From Caballeronia sordidicola (lineage in GTDB: Bacteria > Pseudomonadota > Gammaproteobacteria > Burkholderiales > Burkholderiaceae): a DNA stretch of 64,000 nt. The position numbers and the translations under genes were made by a program. Positions 37,543 to 46,048 of this stretch are shown here, in pieces. The stretch spans positions 1 to 64,000 of the forward strand of contig NZ_MTHB01000096.1 in assembly GCF_002220365.1 (NCBI RefSeq). The letters run 5' to 3'. A model generated the notes under the pieces. It had not been told where the DNA came from. It saw only the letters and a list, made by a program, of their open reading frames with translations, and made no database searches. Position 1 is the stretch's first letter. The number at the start of each line of letters is the position of its first letter.

Positions 37543-37940
37543 GCTCCTCCTCCCCGAATCGGGGTCCTTGATCGCAGGCCGCGCCAGGCGATAGGCGACA
37601 GCGCGAATACAAGGACGAGAAATCCGACCTGCGAGAGATAGAACAGGTTCGTCCATTGATCGCTTACCGCAACATAGTATGTGTTGTGAATGACGTCGCT
37701 GAAGATGATGAGCGCCGTCAACCCGATCCCCGCCCGGGGCTTCACGAACAGGAGCACGGCAGCAAGCGGATCTAAAACCGTTAAGGCGCTCCAATAGATG
37801 CGGCTTGCGAACACGGCGCCACCGCCAAACCCGTAGTCCCAGAGCAAGCCGTGCTCGATATCGGCACGCACATGATTTAAGGTCGCCCCAAGCAGGCAGA
37901 CAGCGAATAGAACGCGGATAGCAAAGGATGTACGTTGCAT
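37533..37940 (-). CDS. Small four-helix membrane protein, unknown
   Basis: At 135 residues it has hydrophobic segments near 8-22, 50-65, 72-88 and 102-120 (ALTVLDPLAAVLLFV, GIGLTALIIFSDVIHNTYY, FYLSQVGFLVLVFAL). I do not recognise a named family. It is translationally coupled to the SRPBCC fragment. Such pairs are seen in related genomes by my recollection, so it probably lost its partner when that gene was truncated. Confidence 0.7.
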   Translation of the reverse strand: MQRTSFAIRVLFAVCLLGATLNHVRADIEHGLLWDYGFGGGAVFASRIYWSALTVLDPLAAVLLFVKPRAGIGLTALIIFSDVIHNTYYVAVSDQWTNLFYLSQVGFLVLVFALSPIAWRGLRSRTPIRGGGACG

Positions 37941-38039
37941 CTGATCGGCCGGAGGACGGCAGCGGGAATGAAGCCGTACAGTACCAAACTCCGGAAGCGG
38001 TGGCCGTTAGCTATCCTGCGTCACGCACGAGTCCGCAAT

Positions 38040-38546
38040 TCATTTGACCAGCGAAAACGTCAGGACGAATCGTGTTCCATGCGGCTCACTTTCCGCATGT
38101 ACCTTGCCGCTGTGCAGTTCCATAATCGTCCGCACTATCGCCAGTCCCAGCCCGGTCGATCCGCTCGCCGACGCACCGCTGGTCCTTGACGGATTCGCAC
38201 GATAGAACCGATCGAAGACGTGTTCGAGCAGCTTCGCGTCCAGTGGAACGCCTTCGTTCACCACTTCAACGCACACTGCGCCGTCGCATTCGGCAACCGA
38301 CAACATGATCTCGGCGTTCTGCGGCGTAAAGCGCACCGCGTTCGCAAGCAGATTGCTGACCGCACGCCGGAACAGTTCGATATCCGCCTTTGATCGCGCA
38401 TGTCCCGTCACGCGAATTCGAACGCCGGCGTCCTCTGCAATTCCCTCGCAATAGTCGGCTATCTTGAGGCGCTCTTCGTCGACATCAAACTCGAGCAAGT
38501 GCCGGGAAAAATGAGGATGCTCGGCGCGGGCGAGAAAAAGGACATT
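38040..38546 (-). pseudogene. Sensor histidine kinase, C-terminal fragment
   Basis: The remaining part covers the end of the dimerisation domain (VLFLARAEHPHF) and a complete ATPase domain: N box RRAVSNLLANAVRFTP, G1 VEVVNEGVPL, F box EHVFDRFYRANPSR and G2 STGLGLAIVRTIMELHSGK. It is closest in pattern to heavy-metal CusS-like kinases. Sensor, membrane helices, HAMP and phospho-accepting His are missing, and upstream codons (up to 38735) are unrelated. No response regulator lies nearby. Confidence 0.8.
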
Positions 38547-38706
38547 CAGGCAGATGCGGCAACCGTAGTCGAGAAGGCGCGTGCGGTTCTGATGGCTGAG
38601 GCGCGCACCAAGCAAGCCGTGAGAGAGGACACATGCGATCGCGCGTTTATCGATGCGTCGAGGAGTTGCGCAACAACCAAGGCAATCCGCGGCTGAAAAG
38701 AACACT

Positions 38707-38747
38707 AAAAAGCGCGTTATGGGCACTGTGCCCACAACGCGCTTTTT
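38707..38747 (-). terminator. Strong bidirectional terminator
   Basis: The sequence AAAAAGCGCGTTATGGGCAC is followed by a near-perfect complementary arm ending GCGCTTTTT, giving a stem of about 19 bp. It lies 27 bases after the SDR gene end and would stop minus-strand transcription; A and T tracts on both sides make it bidirectional. Confidence 0.85.
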
Positions 38748-38773
38748 GTCTTCTTCAGAAGAGCGGATTCAAA

Positions 38774-39538
38774 CTAAAGCGTTGCCGTCACGCCGCCATC
38801 GACATAAAGAATGTGTCCATTGACGAAGTTCGAGGCCGCACTCGTGAGAAATATTGCCGCGCCCACCAGGTCCTCGACATCACCCCAACGCCGCGACGGC
38901 GTGCGCCCGATGAGCCATGCGCTAAAGGTTTCGCTGTTCACGAGCGCCTCTGTCAATTCGGTCTTGAAGTAGCCTGGTCCGAGCCCGTTCACCTGGATGC
39001 CGTGCTTGCCCCAGTCGATCGCCATGCCCTTGGTCAACATTTTCACCGCACCTTTTGTCGCCGTATAGGCCGCGATGTCGGGCCGCCCCAGTTCGCTTTG
39101 AACCGAGCAGATATTGACGATCTTTCCGGCGCCACGCGTGATCATGAAGCGTGCGACCGCCTGCCCGACCAGGAACACGCTGTCCACGTTGGTCTTCATC
39201 AACTCTTGCCACTGCTCGTGCGAAAACTGGTCCAGAGGCGCGCGACGCTGCATCCCGGCGTTATTGACGAGAATGTCGATGGGACCGTCTTCACGTTCGA
39301 TCTTTTCGATCGCTGCCGATACCGCTGACGGGGACGTCACGTCGAAACTCATTGCATCGACGGTCATGCCTTCATCGCGCAAACGTACCACGGCTTCTGC
39401 AAGGCGGGTCTCGTTGCGGCCATTCAGGATAACCTTCGCGCCGGCGCCCGCGAGTCCGCGCGCGAGCGCGAAGCCAATCCCGCTACTCGATCCGGTGACA
39501 AGCGCACGCTTGCCCGACAAATCAAACATCTTGAGCAT
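38774..39538 (-). CDS. SDR oxidoreductase, gluconate 5-dehydrogenase-like
   Basis: This classical short-chain dehydrogenase shows GSSSGIGFALARGLA (cofactor glycine motif), NNAGMQRRAPLDQF, catalytic Ser in ICSVQSELGRPDIAAYTATKGA with YxxxK, and GPGYFKTELTEALV. The pattern resembles gluconate 5-dehydrogenase (IdnO). The start is uncertain: ATG 39538, ATG 39529 or a TTG at 39547 better spaced from AAGGAGAG. A possible GntR fragment precedes it and a strong terminator follows. Substrate is inferred only. Confidence 0.85.
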   Translation of the reverse strand: MLKMFDLSGKRALVTGSSSGIGFALARGLAGAGAKVILNGRNETRLAEAVVRLRDEGMTVDAMSFDVTSPSAVSAAIEKIEREDGPIDILVNNAGMQRRAPLDQFSHEQWQELMKTNVDSVFLVGQAVARFMITRGAGKIVNICSVQSELGRPDIAAYTATKGAVKMLTKGMAIDWGKHGIQVNGLGPGYFKTELTEALVNSETFSAWLIGRTPSRRWGDVEDLVGAAIFLTSAASNFVNGHILYVDGGVTATL

Positions 39539-39543
39539 CTGAT

Positions 39544-39771
39544 TCAAAATATCTCTCCTTGTTGTTCGTACGTCTGTGAGCGCAAGTCCGGACGTCTTCG
39601 CCATGGCCGCGACCGTCGTGCCATGTCCAGCATTTTCTGATGCTCGCGCACGTTGATCTTCAGTTGTTCAAGACTTGAATCCGCTGGCATTCCCTTGCAC
39701 ATTGCCTGAGTCCGCGCGTAGAGAGATTTCAACGCGCCTTCAATTGTCGGATTCCTGGCTGCTGCGAGCAA
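39544..39771 (-). pseudogene. Possible C-terminal fragment of an FCD (GntR) regulator
   Basis: A stretch of 75 codons with RNPTIEGALKSLYARTQAM and REHQKMLDMA resembles the last helices of an FCD domain. The end (RRSRPWRRRPDLRSQ) is not typical. No winged-helix part is found upstream, only sequence without a frame. It is probably a remnant, and the call is tentative. Confidence 0.3.
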
Positions 39772-40081
39772 CAGCCGGCCGCACCGGCGGCCTCTCGTTG
39801 TCTCATCGCTTGCTCCGCAAACGGCGGCAGCCAGGCATCACTGTGGCCATTTTTACCTTATTTGTTTGAATTGGATACCTGATCCAGCCAGGCAAAAGGC
39901 GTCTTGCGCGCTGTGACGTTAAGCGCCTGATTCGGTGACAAGGAGATGACCATGAAGATCAAGCATTTAAGGTAATACCAGAACAAGACAACGAGCCGCG
40001 GCGATCTTCCTTGCGCCCGCTGCCCTACTTGCCGTTCGCTTGTGGAGATCAGGGATTCGAGCGGCGCTTCACGCCAGAACA
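39772..40081. other. Gene-poor interval
   Basis: About 310 bases with no convincing gene. A ribosome site with ATG (AAGGAGATGACCATGAAG, 39940-39957) leads only to a few codons and a stop, perhaps the start of a lost gene. Confidence 0.4.
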
Positions 40082-41047
40082 TCAACGATTGTTTGGCGCG
40101 TTCTTCACGAAGTCATGGATAGCGTCTATTACATTGTTCTCCAACGGAAGATCCGCATTTATGTTTGACGGGGACTTCTCACTACTTTCTCCTCCGATAA
40201 CGGCTTTTAGAAAGTGGTTGGTGTCAGGGAGGAGAATGAGTTCAGCGTGCGGATCGGCATATTTGAGTCGCTTCGCGTCTCGGGGTTTGACCTGCACGTC
40301 GCGCTGTCCCTGCATGATGAGCACCGGCTTGTTATAAGTCGCGATCAACCTCGCTGGATCGACAGACAACTCGCTCATCAGGAGGCCCTGAACCTGGGGG
40401 CGAAACAACGGCATCAAAGCGGGATCGATTCTAGATGCATCCACCCGCTGTCCTGCTTCAAGGACATCGAGCACAGACAACGCATTATCTAGCATCCGCG
40501 CATCTGCCAGATTCGATTGCAATTGTTCACGGATCACTTCACCTAGCGGGCGACCCGGCGTGGCTATCAGGATCAAACCGCAGATATCCGATGAGTTCTG
40601 CCCCGCAACCAGCGCGACCAAGCCGCCCTCGCTATGTCCCGACACCCACACGCAAGAAGCCCCAGTCCGTTTGCGGATAGCTGCTACCCACGAGTGGACG
40701 TCGTTTGCGTAGTCGTCGATGGTGACAGCATCGGCATCGGGTACCGCAGATGCGCTGCCATTCATGCCTCTCTTGTCGATGCGAACGGTCGCGACGCCGC
40801 GCGTCGAGAGGCCTTCTGCCAAGAGCTTGTACGTCGAAGTTCGCAGACCGGGGCCGTTGCCATTCCGGTCGATCGGGCCTGATCCGGGAACAATCAGGAT
40901 CACGGGGACACCGTTGGGTGCTGGTGCGAGCAGCGTTCCTCGCAGGGGGCCGGCGGGACCTGACGCATCAATGTCCGTCTGCGCAGGGAGCGTTGGGGTG
41001 CCTGATTGAATTGCGGCCGCTAAGGCAAAAGCCGTGAGAATCCCCAT
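40082..41047 (-). CDS. Exported alpha/beta hydrolase
   Basis: The start at 41047 (MGILTAFALAAAIQSG) gives a signal peptide; an earlier ATG at 41089 would add 14 polar residues. The fold is a serine hydrolase with oxyanion-side IVPGSGPIDRNGNG, nucleophile Ser139 in the GHSEGG elbow, Asp250 (MQGQRDVQV) and His278 (DTNHFL). It is predicted to act in the periplasm or be secreted. No operon partner exists. Substrate is unknown; esterase or peptidase-like activity is possible. Confidence 0.85.
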   Translation of the reverse strand: MGILTAFALAAAIQSGTPTLPAQTDIDASGPAGPLRGTLLAPAPNGVPVILIVPGSGPIDRNGNGPGLRTSTYKLLAEGLSTRGVATVRIDKRGMNGSASAVPDADAVTIDDYANDVHSWVAAIRKRTGASCVWVSGHSEGGLVALVAGQNSSDICGLILIATPGRPLGEVIREQLQSNLADARMLDNALSVLDVLEAGQRVDASRIDPALMPLFRPQVQGLLMSELSVDPARLIATYNKPVLIMQGQRDVQVKPRDAKRLKYADPHAELILLPDTNHFLKAVIGGESSEKSPSNINADLPLENNVIDAIHDFVKNAPNNR

Positions 41048-41396
41048 TCGTCCTATCTCCGATAATAATCGTGCTCGATCTTTGGCCAATCATCTGCTCT
41101 GTTACTCAGTGCATTTCGCCCGCGGCAACTGATTCCGCGCTCGTTAAATTTGCAATCTACAGCGTGTCTCCGGTTTTTTTCCATCGTCCCCTTGACGACT
41201 TGGGGAAGGTCACCGCCGGCGTTCGGCGCACTACACGGCGAGCGTCCACAGCGGGTATCTAGGCCACTAAATATCTAGTCACGCAAAATTGCCCTCTTCA
41301 AGCGTGCCGTCCTGCGACGCCGCGCTTGGAACCGCGCTGCGCTGCTATATTGAGACAATCCACGCCGCTCGGTGCCACAGCCCACGGAGGTCCTTC
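41048..41396. other. Divergent intergenic region
   Basis: About 350 bases between the hydrolase and the DUF308 gene. Both promoters must lie here, but I see no distinct motif beyond the ACGGAGG ribosome site at 41384-41390. Confidence 0.4.
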
Positions 41397-42818
41397 ATGG
41401 TTCGACTGGTCATGATCCTTCTCGGCGTCGACTATCTGCGCACGCGCTGGAAAGCGTTGATGGTGGCGGGATGGCTCAGCGTGGCGCTGGGCGTCGAAGT
41501 GTTCATCGACATGATGGACGGCTCGCTCTACTTTCCGCTCAAGCCGTTCGCTTTCCTGTTGCTTCTGGAGGGCCTCTCGACGCTGGCCGTTGCGTGGACC
41601 GGCATGGGCGGCCAGCGCAAGCTGCGCTACGTGAAGGGCTCGGCCTTCACGCTGGCGGCCACATTGATCCTGATCGGTACGCTGCACGCCAACTTCATCC
41701 TCGCGATGATCTTCGGCACGCTTTTCTTCGCCGACGGCATCCTGCAGATCATTTCCGCCAGAATCGTGCGGTTCCGGCGCTGGCGTCTTGCCATCGCGGG
41801 TGGCGTGTTCGAGATGGTGGTGGCGTTCATCTTCTACTTGCCCTATCCCGTGCGGTATGCGGGGACGATTCCATACTGCGTGTCGCTCGGCCTGCTGTTC
41901 AGCGGCTGGAACATGATCCTGCTCGCCATGCGCGTGCGCCGGATGGAGCACAACCCCGCGGTGGAGGATTCCCTGCCGACGGCTGCCGTTACGCCCGCAG
42001 CGGAACTGGCCAGTGCCGTTTCGGGCGTAACGGAATGGGACGGCCCGCCATCGGACGACGAACGCGCCCTCACCATCCACGTCTGGATGCCGGCCGCCAC
42101 CGCCAAGGCCGAGGCGCAGCCGCGTGTGATCGTGGACCGCTATATCGCGGCCGTCGACCGAAACGGCGCGATATCCACCGGCCACGCGGCGCTGGAGTCG
42201 CCCGAGGGCATATATATCAGCTTGTATCCGGGGACGGAAATCGATCGTTCGCCGGAGGAATTCGGGCGCATGCTGCGTGCGACGCGGGAAAACGACATTC
42301 CGGGCGTCTTCCAGCCGGACTACCGGACCGAGGCCAATGCGTGGTGCGAGTCGACCGTCAAGGTGCGTATCCGAAACTACGATCCGGAACGCTTGCAACG
42401 GTTCTGGGACGCGTATCGGCAGGATGCGACCTATAACCTGACGTATCGCAATTGCTCGAGCACGGTGGCGCGCGCGCTCGAAGCGGCGGTGGAAGGCGCG
42501 TCGGCTCGGGTGTGGGCAAAGTCCGGTGGCTGGAAACCGCTGTTGCGGGTGATGTCGACACCCGAATTGTGGGTCGCCGCTCAGGTGCGCAAACGCGCGG
42601 CAACGATGGCTTGGACGCCCGGCCTGACCCTCGACTACGCCCGCGCGCTCAGCATGCTCGCCGATCCGAGGCCGCTTGGCTGGGTCAAGATGGCCCGGCT
42701 CGCGCTCAAGAAGATGGTTCGCTCGCGTCGCCGCTGGCAGGCCGAGGAGGCCGAACAAGCGAGCGCGCCGGACCTCGGCGAGACGTCGGCGCAAAGCGCC
42801 ACGCGTACAGAAGCCTGA
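41397..42818 (+). CDS. DUF308/HdeD-like membrane protein with papain-like domain
   Basis: The ATG at 41397 has ACGGAGG six bases ahead. Residues 1-180 form about six membrane helices in three pairs, like HdeD acid-resistance proteins (ALMVAGWLSVALGVEVFIDM; FILAMIFGTLFFADGILQII). A linker rich in Pro and Ala at 185-225 follows. Residues 240-370 look like a circularly permuted papain-type domain: His263 in STGHAALE precedes Cys353 in YRNCSSTVARALE, the order seen in DUF4105 or LRAT-like proteins. A basic C-terminus follows. Total 473 residues. The soluble part could be a peptidase, amidase or acyltransferase; which face of the membrane it sits on is not certain. Confidence 0.75.
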   Translation: MVRLVMILLGVDYLRTRWKALMVAGWLSVALGVEVFIDMMDGSLYFPLKPFAFLLLLEGLSTLAVAWTGMGGQRKLRYVKGSAFTLAATLILIGTLHANFILAMIFGTLFFADGILQIISARIVRFRRWRLAIAGGVFEMVVAFIFYLPYPVRYAGTIPYCVSLGLLFSGWNMILLAMRVRRMEHNPAVEDSLPTAAVTPAAELASAVSGVTEWDGPPSDDERALTIHVWMPAATAKAEAQPRVIVDRYIAAVDRNGAISTGHAALESPEGIYISLYPGTEIDRSPEEFGRMLRATRENDIPGVFQPDYRTEANAWCESTVKVRIRNYDPERLQRFWDAYRQDATYNLTYRNCSSTVARALEAAVEGASARVWAKSGGWKPLLRVMSTPELWVAAQVRKRAATMAWTPGLTLDYARALSMLADPRPLGWVKMARLALKKMVRSRRRWQAEEAEQASAPDLGETSAQSATRTEA

Positions 42819-42886
42819 AGAAAACAGTCTCGGATGGTGGCGCGCACTGGGGCGACACACTTGGCACTGCGGTCTCTGAAACCACG

Positions 42887-42928
42887 ACGCCCCGGCGTCT
42901 GCTTTATAGGAGGCCCGGGGCGTTTTTA
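42887..42928 (+). terminator. Rho-independent terminator
   Basis: The 9-bp arms ACGCCCCGG (42887-42895) and CCGGGGCGT (42915-42923) are followed by TTTTT. It lies 70 bases after the DUF308 gene and could also limit the converging lipoprotein gene. Confidence 0.75.
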
Positions 42929-42939
42929 ACTGGCTCAAG

Positions 42940-43410
42940 TTATTCTGCAATGCGTTTGAAGCTGGCGTAGTAATTGTCGGTGTAGTAGCAGTCGCCGGTC
43001 TGCCTGCGCGGTCCACCACATACGATGCGGCGCTGTCCGCGGTCCGCCGCGCCAGGCGTGCGAACTGTGTATGCGTGGTAATAGCCGCGCGGATGCTGCG
43101 GCAGCAATGTCGCGCTGTTGCGGAACAAGACACCGTCCTCGCCAAAGGGGAAAGGGCCGCCCGCTTTGATCAGACGTAGTGTTTCGGCTGCGTCCCCCGG
43201 CAACTGCGCCTTAGTGACAGCAGCCGGCGCGCCCCGCTCCTGCGCGCCCGATGCGGCGGGCGTGCCGCTCGCGGCCTGCCCCAGTTGAGCCGGCGCCTGA
43301 CTCGCGGATACGCCCGGTTCCTGAGTACCGTTTCGCGATCCGTCCTTGCCGCATCCGCCGAGGACCGCGCTCAAGGCGAGGATGCAGGTGAAAGCCCACG
43401 CTTGCTTCAC
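42940..43410 (-). CDS. Barnase/RNase Sa-like lipoprotein, catalytic residues lost
   Basis: This 156-residue protein has a lipobox (SAVLGGC, Cys20), an Ala/Gln-rich linker to about 65 and a guanyl-specific ribonuclease (N1/T1 family) domain: LRLIKAGGPFPF, DGVLFRNSATLLP, GYYHAYTVRTPG, RGQRRIVCGG and DCYYTDNYYASFKRI. Compared with RNase Sa, the catalytic Glu (YYHEYTV) is Ala113 and the catalytic His (DHYATF) is Tyr147; Arg124 and Arg128 remain. It may bind RNA or protein without cleaving it. No barstar-like inhibitor gene is seen beside it. Confidence 0.8.
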   Translation of the reverse strand: MKQAWAFTCILALSAVLGGCGKDGSRNGTQEPGVSASQAPAQLGQAASGTPAASGAQERGAPAAVTKAQLPGDAAETLRLIKAGGPFPFGEDGVLFRNSATLLPQHPRGYYHAYTVRTPGAADRGQRRIVCGGPRRQTGDCYYTDNYYASFKRIAE

Positions 43411-43472
43411 GAAATGGTCATCTCCGGGTTGACCAGCATTCGACGATCACGAACGATTAAAGGGTAGCGCTA

Positions 43473-43625
43473 ATGGCAAAGCGAATCAATGTTCGTCCGG
43501 ACCGACAAATTTTATTCGACAATCAGGCCGATGCGCGGGTCTCGGCGTTCGAGCAGCAGGCGGATCGAGCGGATTGCGAAGGGGCTCGTCTTATCGTCGA
43601 GTTGCTTCGAAAATTGATGTGGTGA
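43473..43625 (+). CDS. Small hypothetical protein (50 codons)
   Basis: The frame starts ATG 43473 (MAKRINVRPD) and ends TGA 43625, with AGGGTAGCG 9-17 bases ahead as a weak ribosome site. Composition is charged and helix-prone (DRADCEGARLIVELLRKLMW). I recognise no family, and it may be a chance or remnant frame. Confidence 0.25.
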   Translation: MAKRINVRPDRQILFDNQADARVSAFEQQADRADCEGARLIVELLRKLMW

Positions 43626-44264
43626 AGCTTCGTAAGATGCATTGCGCCCTCGGCATCGTCAAGAGCAGCGATCGACCCTGATGTTTCCATCGGTCACCCG
43701 TCGTTGAACGCTGAGAGTGCGCTTGCCTTTGAGCATGCATTGCCAACAATTCGAATTATTAGCGATGAACTCCCAGCCCGCTCTCCACAGATTCCCCCCA
43801 GATCAGGCACTCACCCGCGGGTCGGAACATTCGATCTTCGCTGCGACATAGATAAGTCATCCTTGCCGAAGCGACCATGGACATTGCTACACGTTAGTAC
43901 CGCTCGGTTTGGCGCCGGTCGACCGACATGAATCGGCGAATACAGTTGCCGATTCATGTCCCTCAGATTCAGGCGCCGGATCTATTCTCTATAAGAATTA
44001 ATCTTATGAACAAGTTGCGGATTATCTTTGGCAAGGAAAGCTTCTACCATCGGCCTCTAAATCAAGAACAGAAAAAACATCTCCTATGTCCATTCTTGAA
44101 GGGAAACGTGCTGGGCTTACAGCTTGCCGAAAAGAGTAACAACCCTTCAGGGTCTTTTTGAAATGGTCTTTAAGGCGAGGCCGTCTTTCCCGCTTCGCCG
44201 AGGCGCTTCGCCAAAGGCTATCCTGCGTCTCCGACGCTATCTAAATCTGCTTCAGGAAGATTTT
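43626..44264. other. Gene-poor interval with a perfect inverted repeat
   Basis: About 640 bases, with lower GC toward 43960-44130. No convincing gene. It contains the inverted repeat at 43925-43960 and leads to the SDR at 44265. Confidence 0.4.
43925..43960. repeat. Perfect 13-bp inverted repeat
   Basis: The arms GACATGAATCGGC and GCCGATTCATGTC flank the 10-base loop GAATACAGTT. There is no T tract, so it is either a structured RNA element or a dyad operator rather than a classical terminator. Confidence 0.8.
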
Positions 44265-45059
44265 ATGAACATCAATCTAAAAGGCCGGAAGGCGATCGTA
44301 ACGGGTTCTACGGCCGGTATCGGCCGAGCGATTGTCGAGGGGCTCGCGCGCGCTGGAGCGTCGGTCGTGGTCAACGGCCGCGGCGAAGAACGGGTTGGCA
44401 AAGCTGTTCGGGAGATACGTCAGCTATTTCCCGAGTCTGAGATCGATGGCGTCGTCGCCGACCTGGCTACTGCGGAAGGCGCAGCCTCTTTTTTCAAGCA
44501 AGTGGAAGGCGCCGACATTTTGATTAACAACCTGGGCACGGCAAAGCCCAAGTCGTTTGACGAGCTCACCGATGCTGATTGGCTCGACCTGTTCCAGATC
44601 AACGTCTTGAGCGGTGTACGCATGACTCGCCATTATCTGCCGAAAATGGTGAAGCGGGGGTGGGGACGAGTTGTGTTCATCAGCAGCGAGTCCGCACTGG
44701 CCATACCAAAGGAAATGATCGACTACGGTATGACAAAGACGGCGCAACTTGCAATTTCCAGAGGGGTTGCGGAGTTGGTCGGCGGAACGGGCGTAACGGT
44801 AAATTCAGTGCTTCCAGGCCCGACGCGCTCCGAAATTATGTCGAACTGGATGAAATCCGGAGCCGAGAGCCAAGGCATCACCCAAGCCGCCGCCGAGCAG
44901 CAATTCCTGGACACAACGCGTCCCACATCGCTCATCAACCGATTCGCAACGACAGAGGAGGTTGCAAATATGGTTGTGTACGTCTGTTCGGAGCAGGCTT
45001 CAGCCACTACCGGTACGGCGCTACGTGTAGACGGCGGCATCGTCAGGTCTATTGCATAG
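44265..45059 (+). CDS. SDR-family oxidoreductase
   Basis: The ATG 44265 has GGAAGA about 8 bases ahead. Classical SDR features: GSTAGIGRAIVEGLA, NGRGEERVGKAV, ILINNLGTAKPKSFDEL (NNLG instead of NNAG), SSESALAIPKEMIDYGMTK with catalytic Ser, Tyr and Lys, LPGPTRSEIM and GTALRVDGG. The family includes many 3-oxoacyl-ACP-reductase-like enzymes; the substrate cannot be assigned. It stands alone, with gene-poor sequence upstream and a convergent LprI-like gene downstream. Confidence 0.88.
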   Translation: MNINLKGRKAIVTGSTAGIGRAIVEGLARAGASVVVNGRGEERVGKAVREIRQLFPESEIDGVVADLATAEGAASFFKQVEGADILINNLGTAKPKSFDELTDADWLDLFQINVLSGVRMTRHYLPKMVKRGWGRVVFISSESALAIPKEMIDYGMTKTAQLAISRGVAELVGGTGVTVNSVLPGPTRSEIMSNWMKSGAESQGITQAAAEQQFLDTTRPTSLINRFATTEEVANMVVYVCSEQASATTGTALRVDGGIVRSIA

Positions 45060-45294
45060 GGCTAAGCGTACCTGGACTTGTAGCACGCGCCACGCGGCGA
45101 CCCGCGTGGAATGCCGCTTGGCGCTTGGGGTAGCCGTTCGAGAACCTCGTTGCGCCGTTTTATGGGTCTTCGGCGTATGCGCCGACGTCTGCAACTGGCC
45201 GATTAGCGGCAGTGGTCTAGCGCGTCCGGACGCCCGCGACTAAGCGCGCTTAGCCTGCCCGAGTTCGTACCGGGAATTGCGCGCCTAAGCTCTG
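45060..45294. other. Convergent intergenic region
   Basis: No gene. A perfect 14-bp palindrome CTAAGCGCGCTTAG lies at 45240-45253, possibly part of a terminator between the two convergent genes, but with no T tract. Confidence 0.4.
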
Positions 45295-45738
45295 CTACCG
45301 CGCGTTCTGGGGCGCATCAGGCGCCGTCAACGCCCTCACCCGCGCCTTGGTTTGATTATAGAGGCAGGCGTTGTTGGCGTAGCCTTCGCCAGTTCCGCCG
45401 AGCGCAACGGTGCTTTGGTAGCTGCACTCTGCATCCCTGAACGCGATCCATGCGCGTTCCGCAGCGATCAAGCGCTTGAGGATCTCGGGATCATCGCGCG
45501 CGTCATCGGGGCCCTTGGGATGTTTGAGGGCGTTGACCAGACCGTCATAGACGTTGTTCAGCCGCTGGTCGGCAGTGGCTGTAGCAGCCATGGCGCAATT
45601 TGAAACTCCTGGATTGTTGGGGTTGCTGGCAGAGCATGCATTTAGCTTTGAGTCGACGGAGGAGAAGTCTGCTGGCGACTGCGCCCACGCTGCAACGACA
45701 GCTAGAGCGGCGAAGGCAGCGATCAAGATCTGTTTCAC
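45295..45738 (-). CDS. LprI/DUF1311-like secreted protein
   Basis: A GTG at 45738 with GAGG six bases ahead gives MKQILIAAFAALAVVAAWAQ, a clear signal peptide, and 147 residues. The mature part shows the LprI pattern: CSASNPNNPGVSNCAMAATA, ADQRLNNVYDGLVNAL, LIAAERAWIAFRDAEC and a final NACLYNQTKAR, with four or more Cys for disulfides. Family members include lysozyme inhibitors of the periplasm. A longer frame to 45981 lacks a sensible N-terminus. Confidence 0.8.
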   Translation of the reverse strand: MKQILIAAFAALAVVAAWAQSPADFSSVDSKLNACSASNPNNPGVSNCAMAATATADQRLNNVYDGLVNALKHPKGPDDARDDPEILKRLIAAERAWIAFRDAECSYQSTVALGGTGEGYANNACLYNQTKARVRALTAPDAPQNAR

Positions 45739-46048
45739 AGTGGTCCTCACGAATGGATCGGCGATAATCGAGATGCTGCGGCGAAGCCGAACACGCCGCC
45801 CCGATTTACAGCAAAATTGTTCCCATCGAACAAGGATTGTCAGCGCTGTTAGGTCCTTCGTCGACTGTCCGTTGTGAGCCGGTCGCTGCCTACTCACGAC
45901 CGTCACAAGCCGACCCGAAGCGGCCGGTCGACCCAACACCCCCAATAGGGCGGCTTTCAAGGTACAACGGACGCCCGCCACTAAAGGTGAAACTGTTGTT
46001 TGAGCTAGTCACAAACAGACTATTCAGAATTTTCAATAGTCGCGCGGA

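Noticed and set aside
41298..43145. Minus-strand frame of 615 codons opposite the DUF308 gene
   Set aside because: The plus-strand protein has clear membrane helices, a good ribosome site and conserved motifs; the antisense frame has none.
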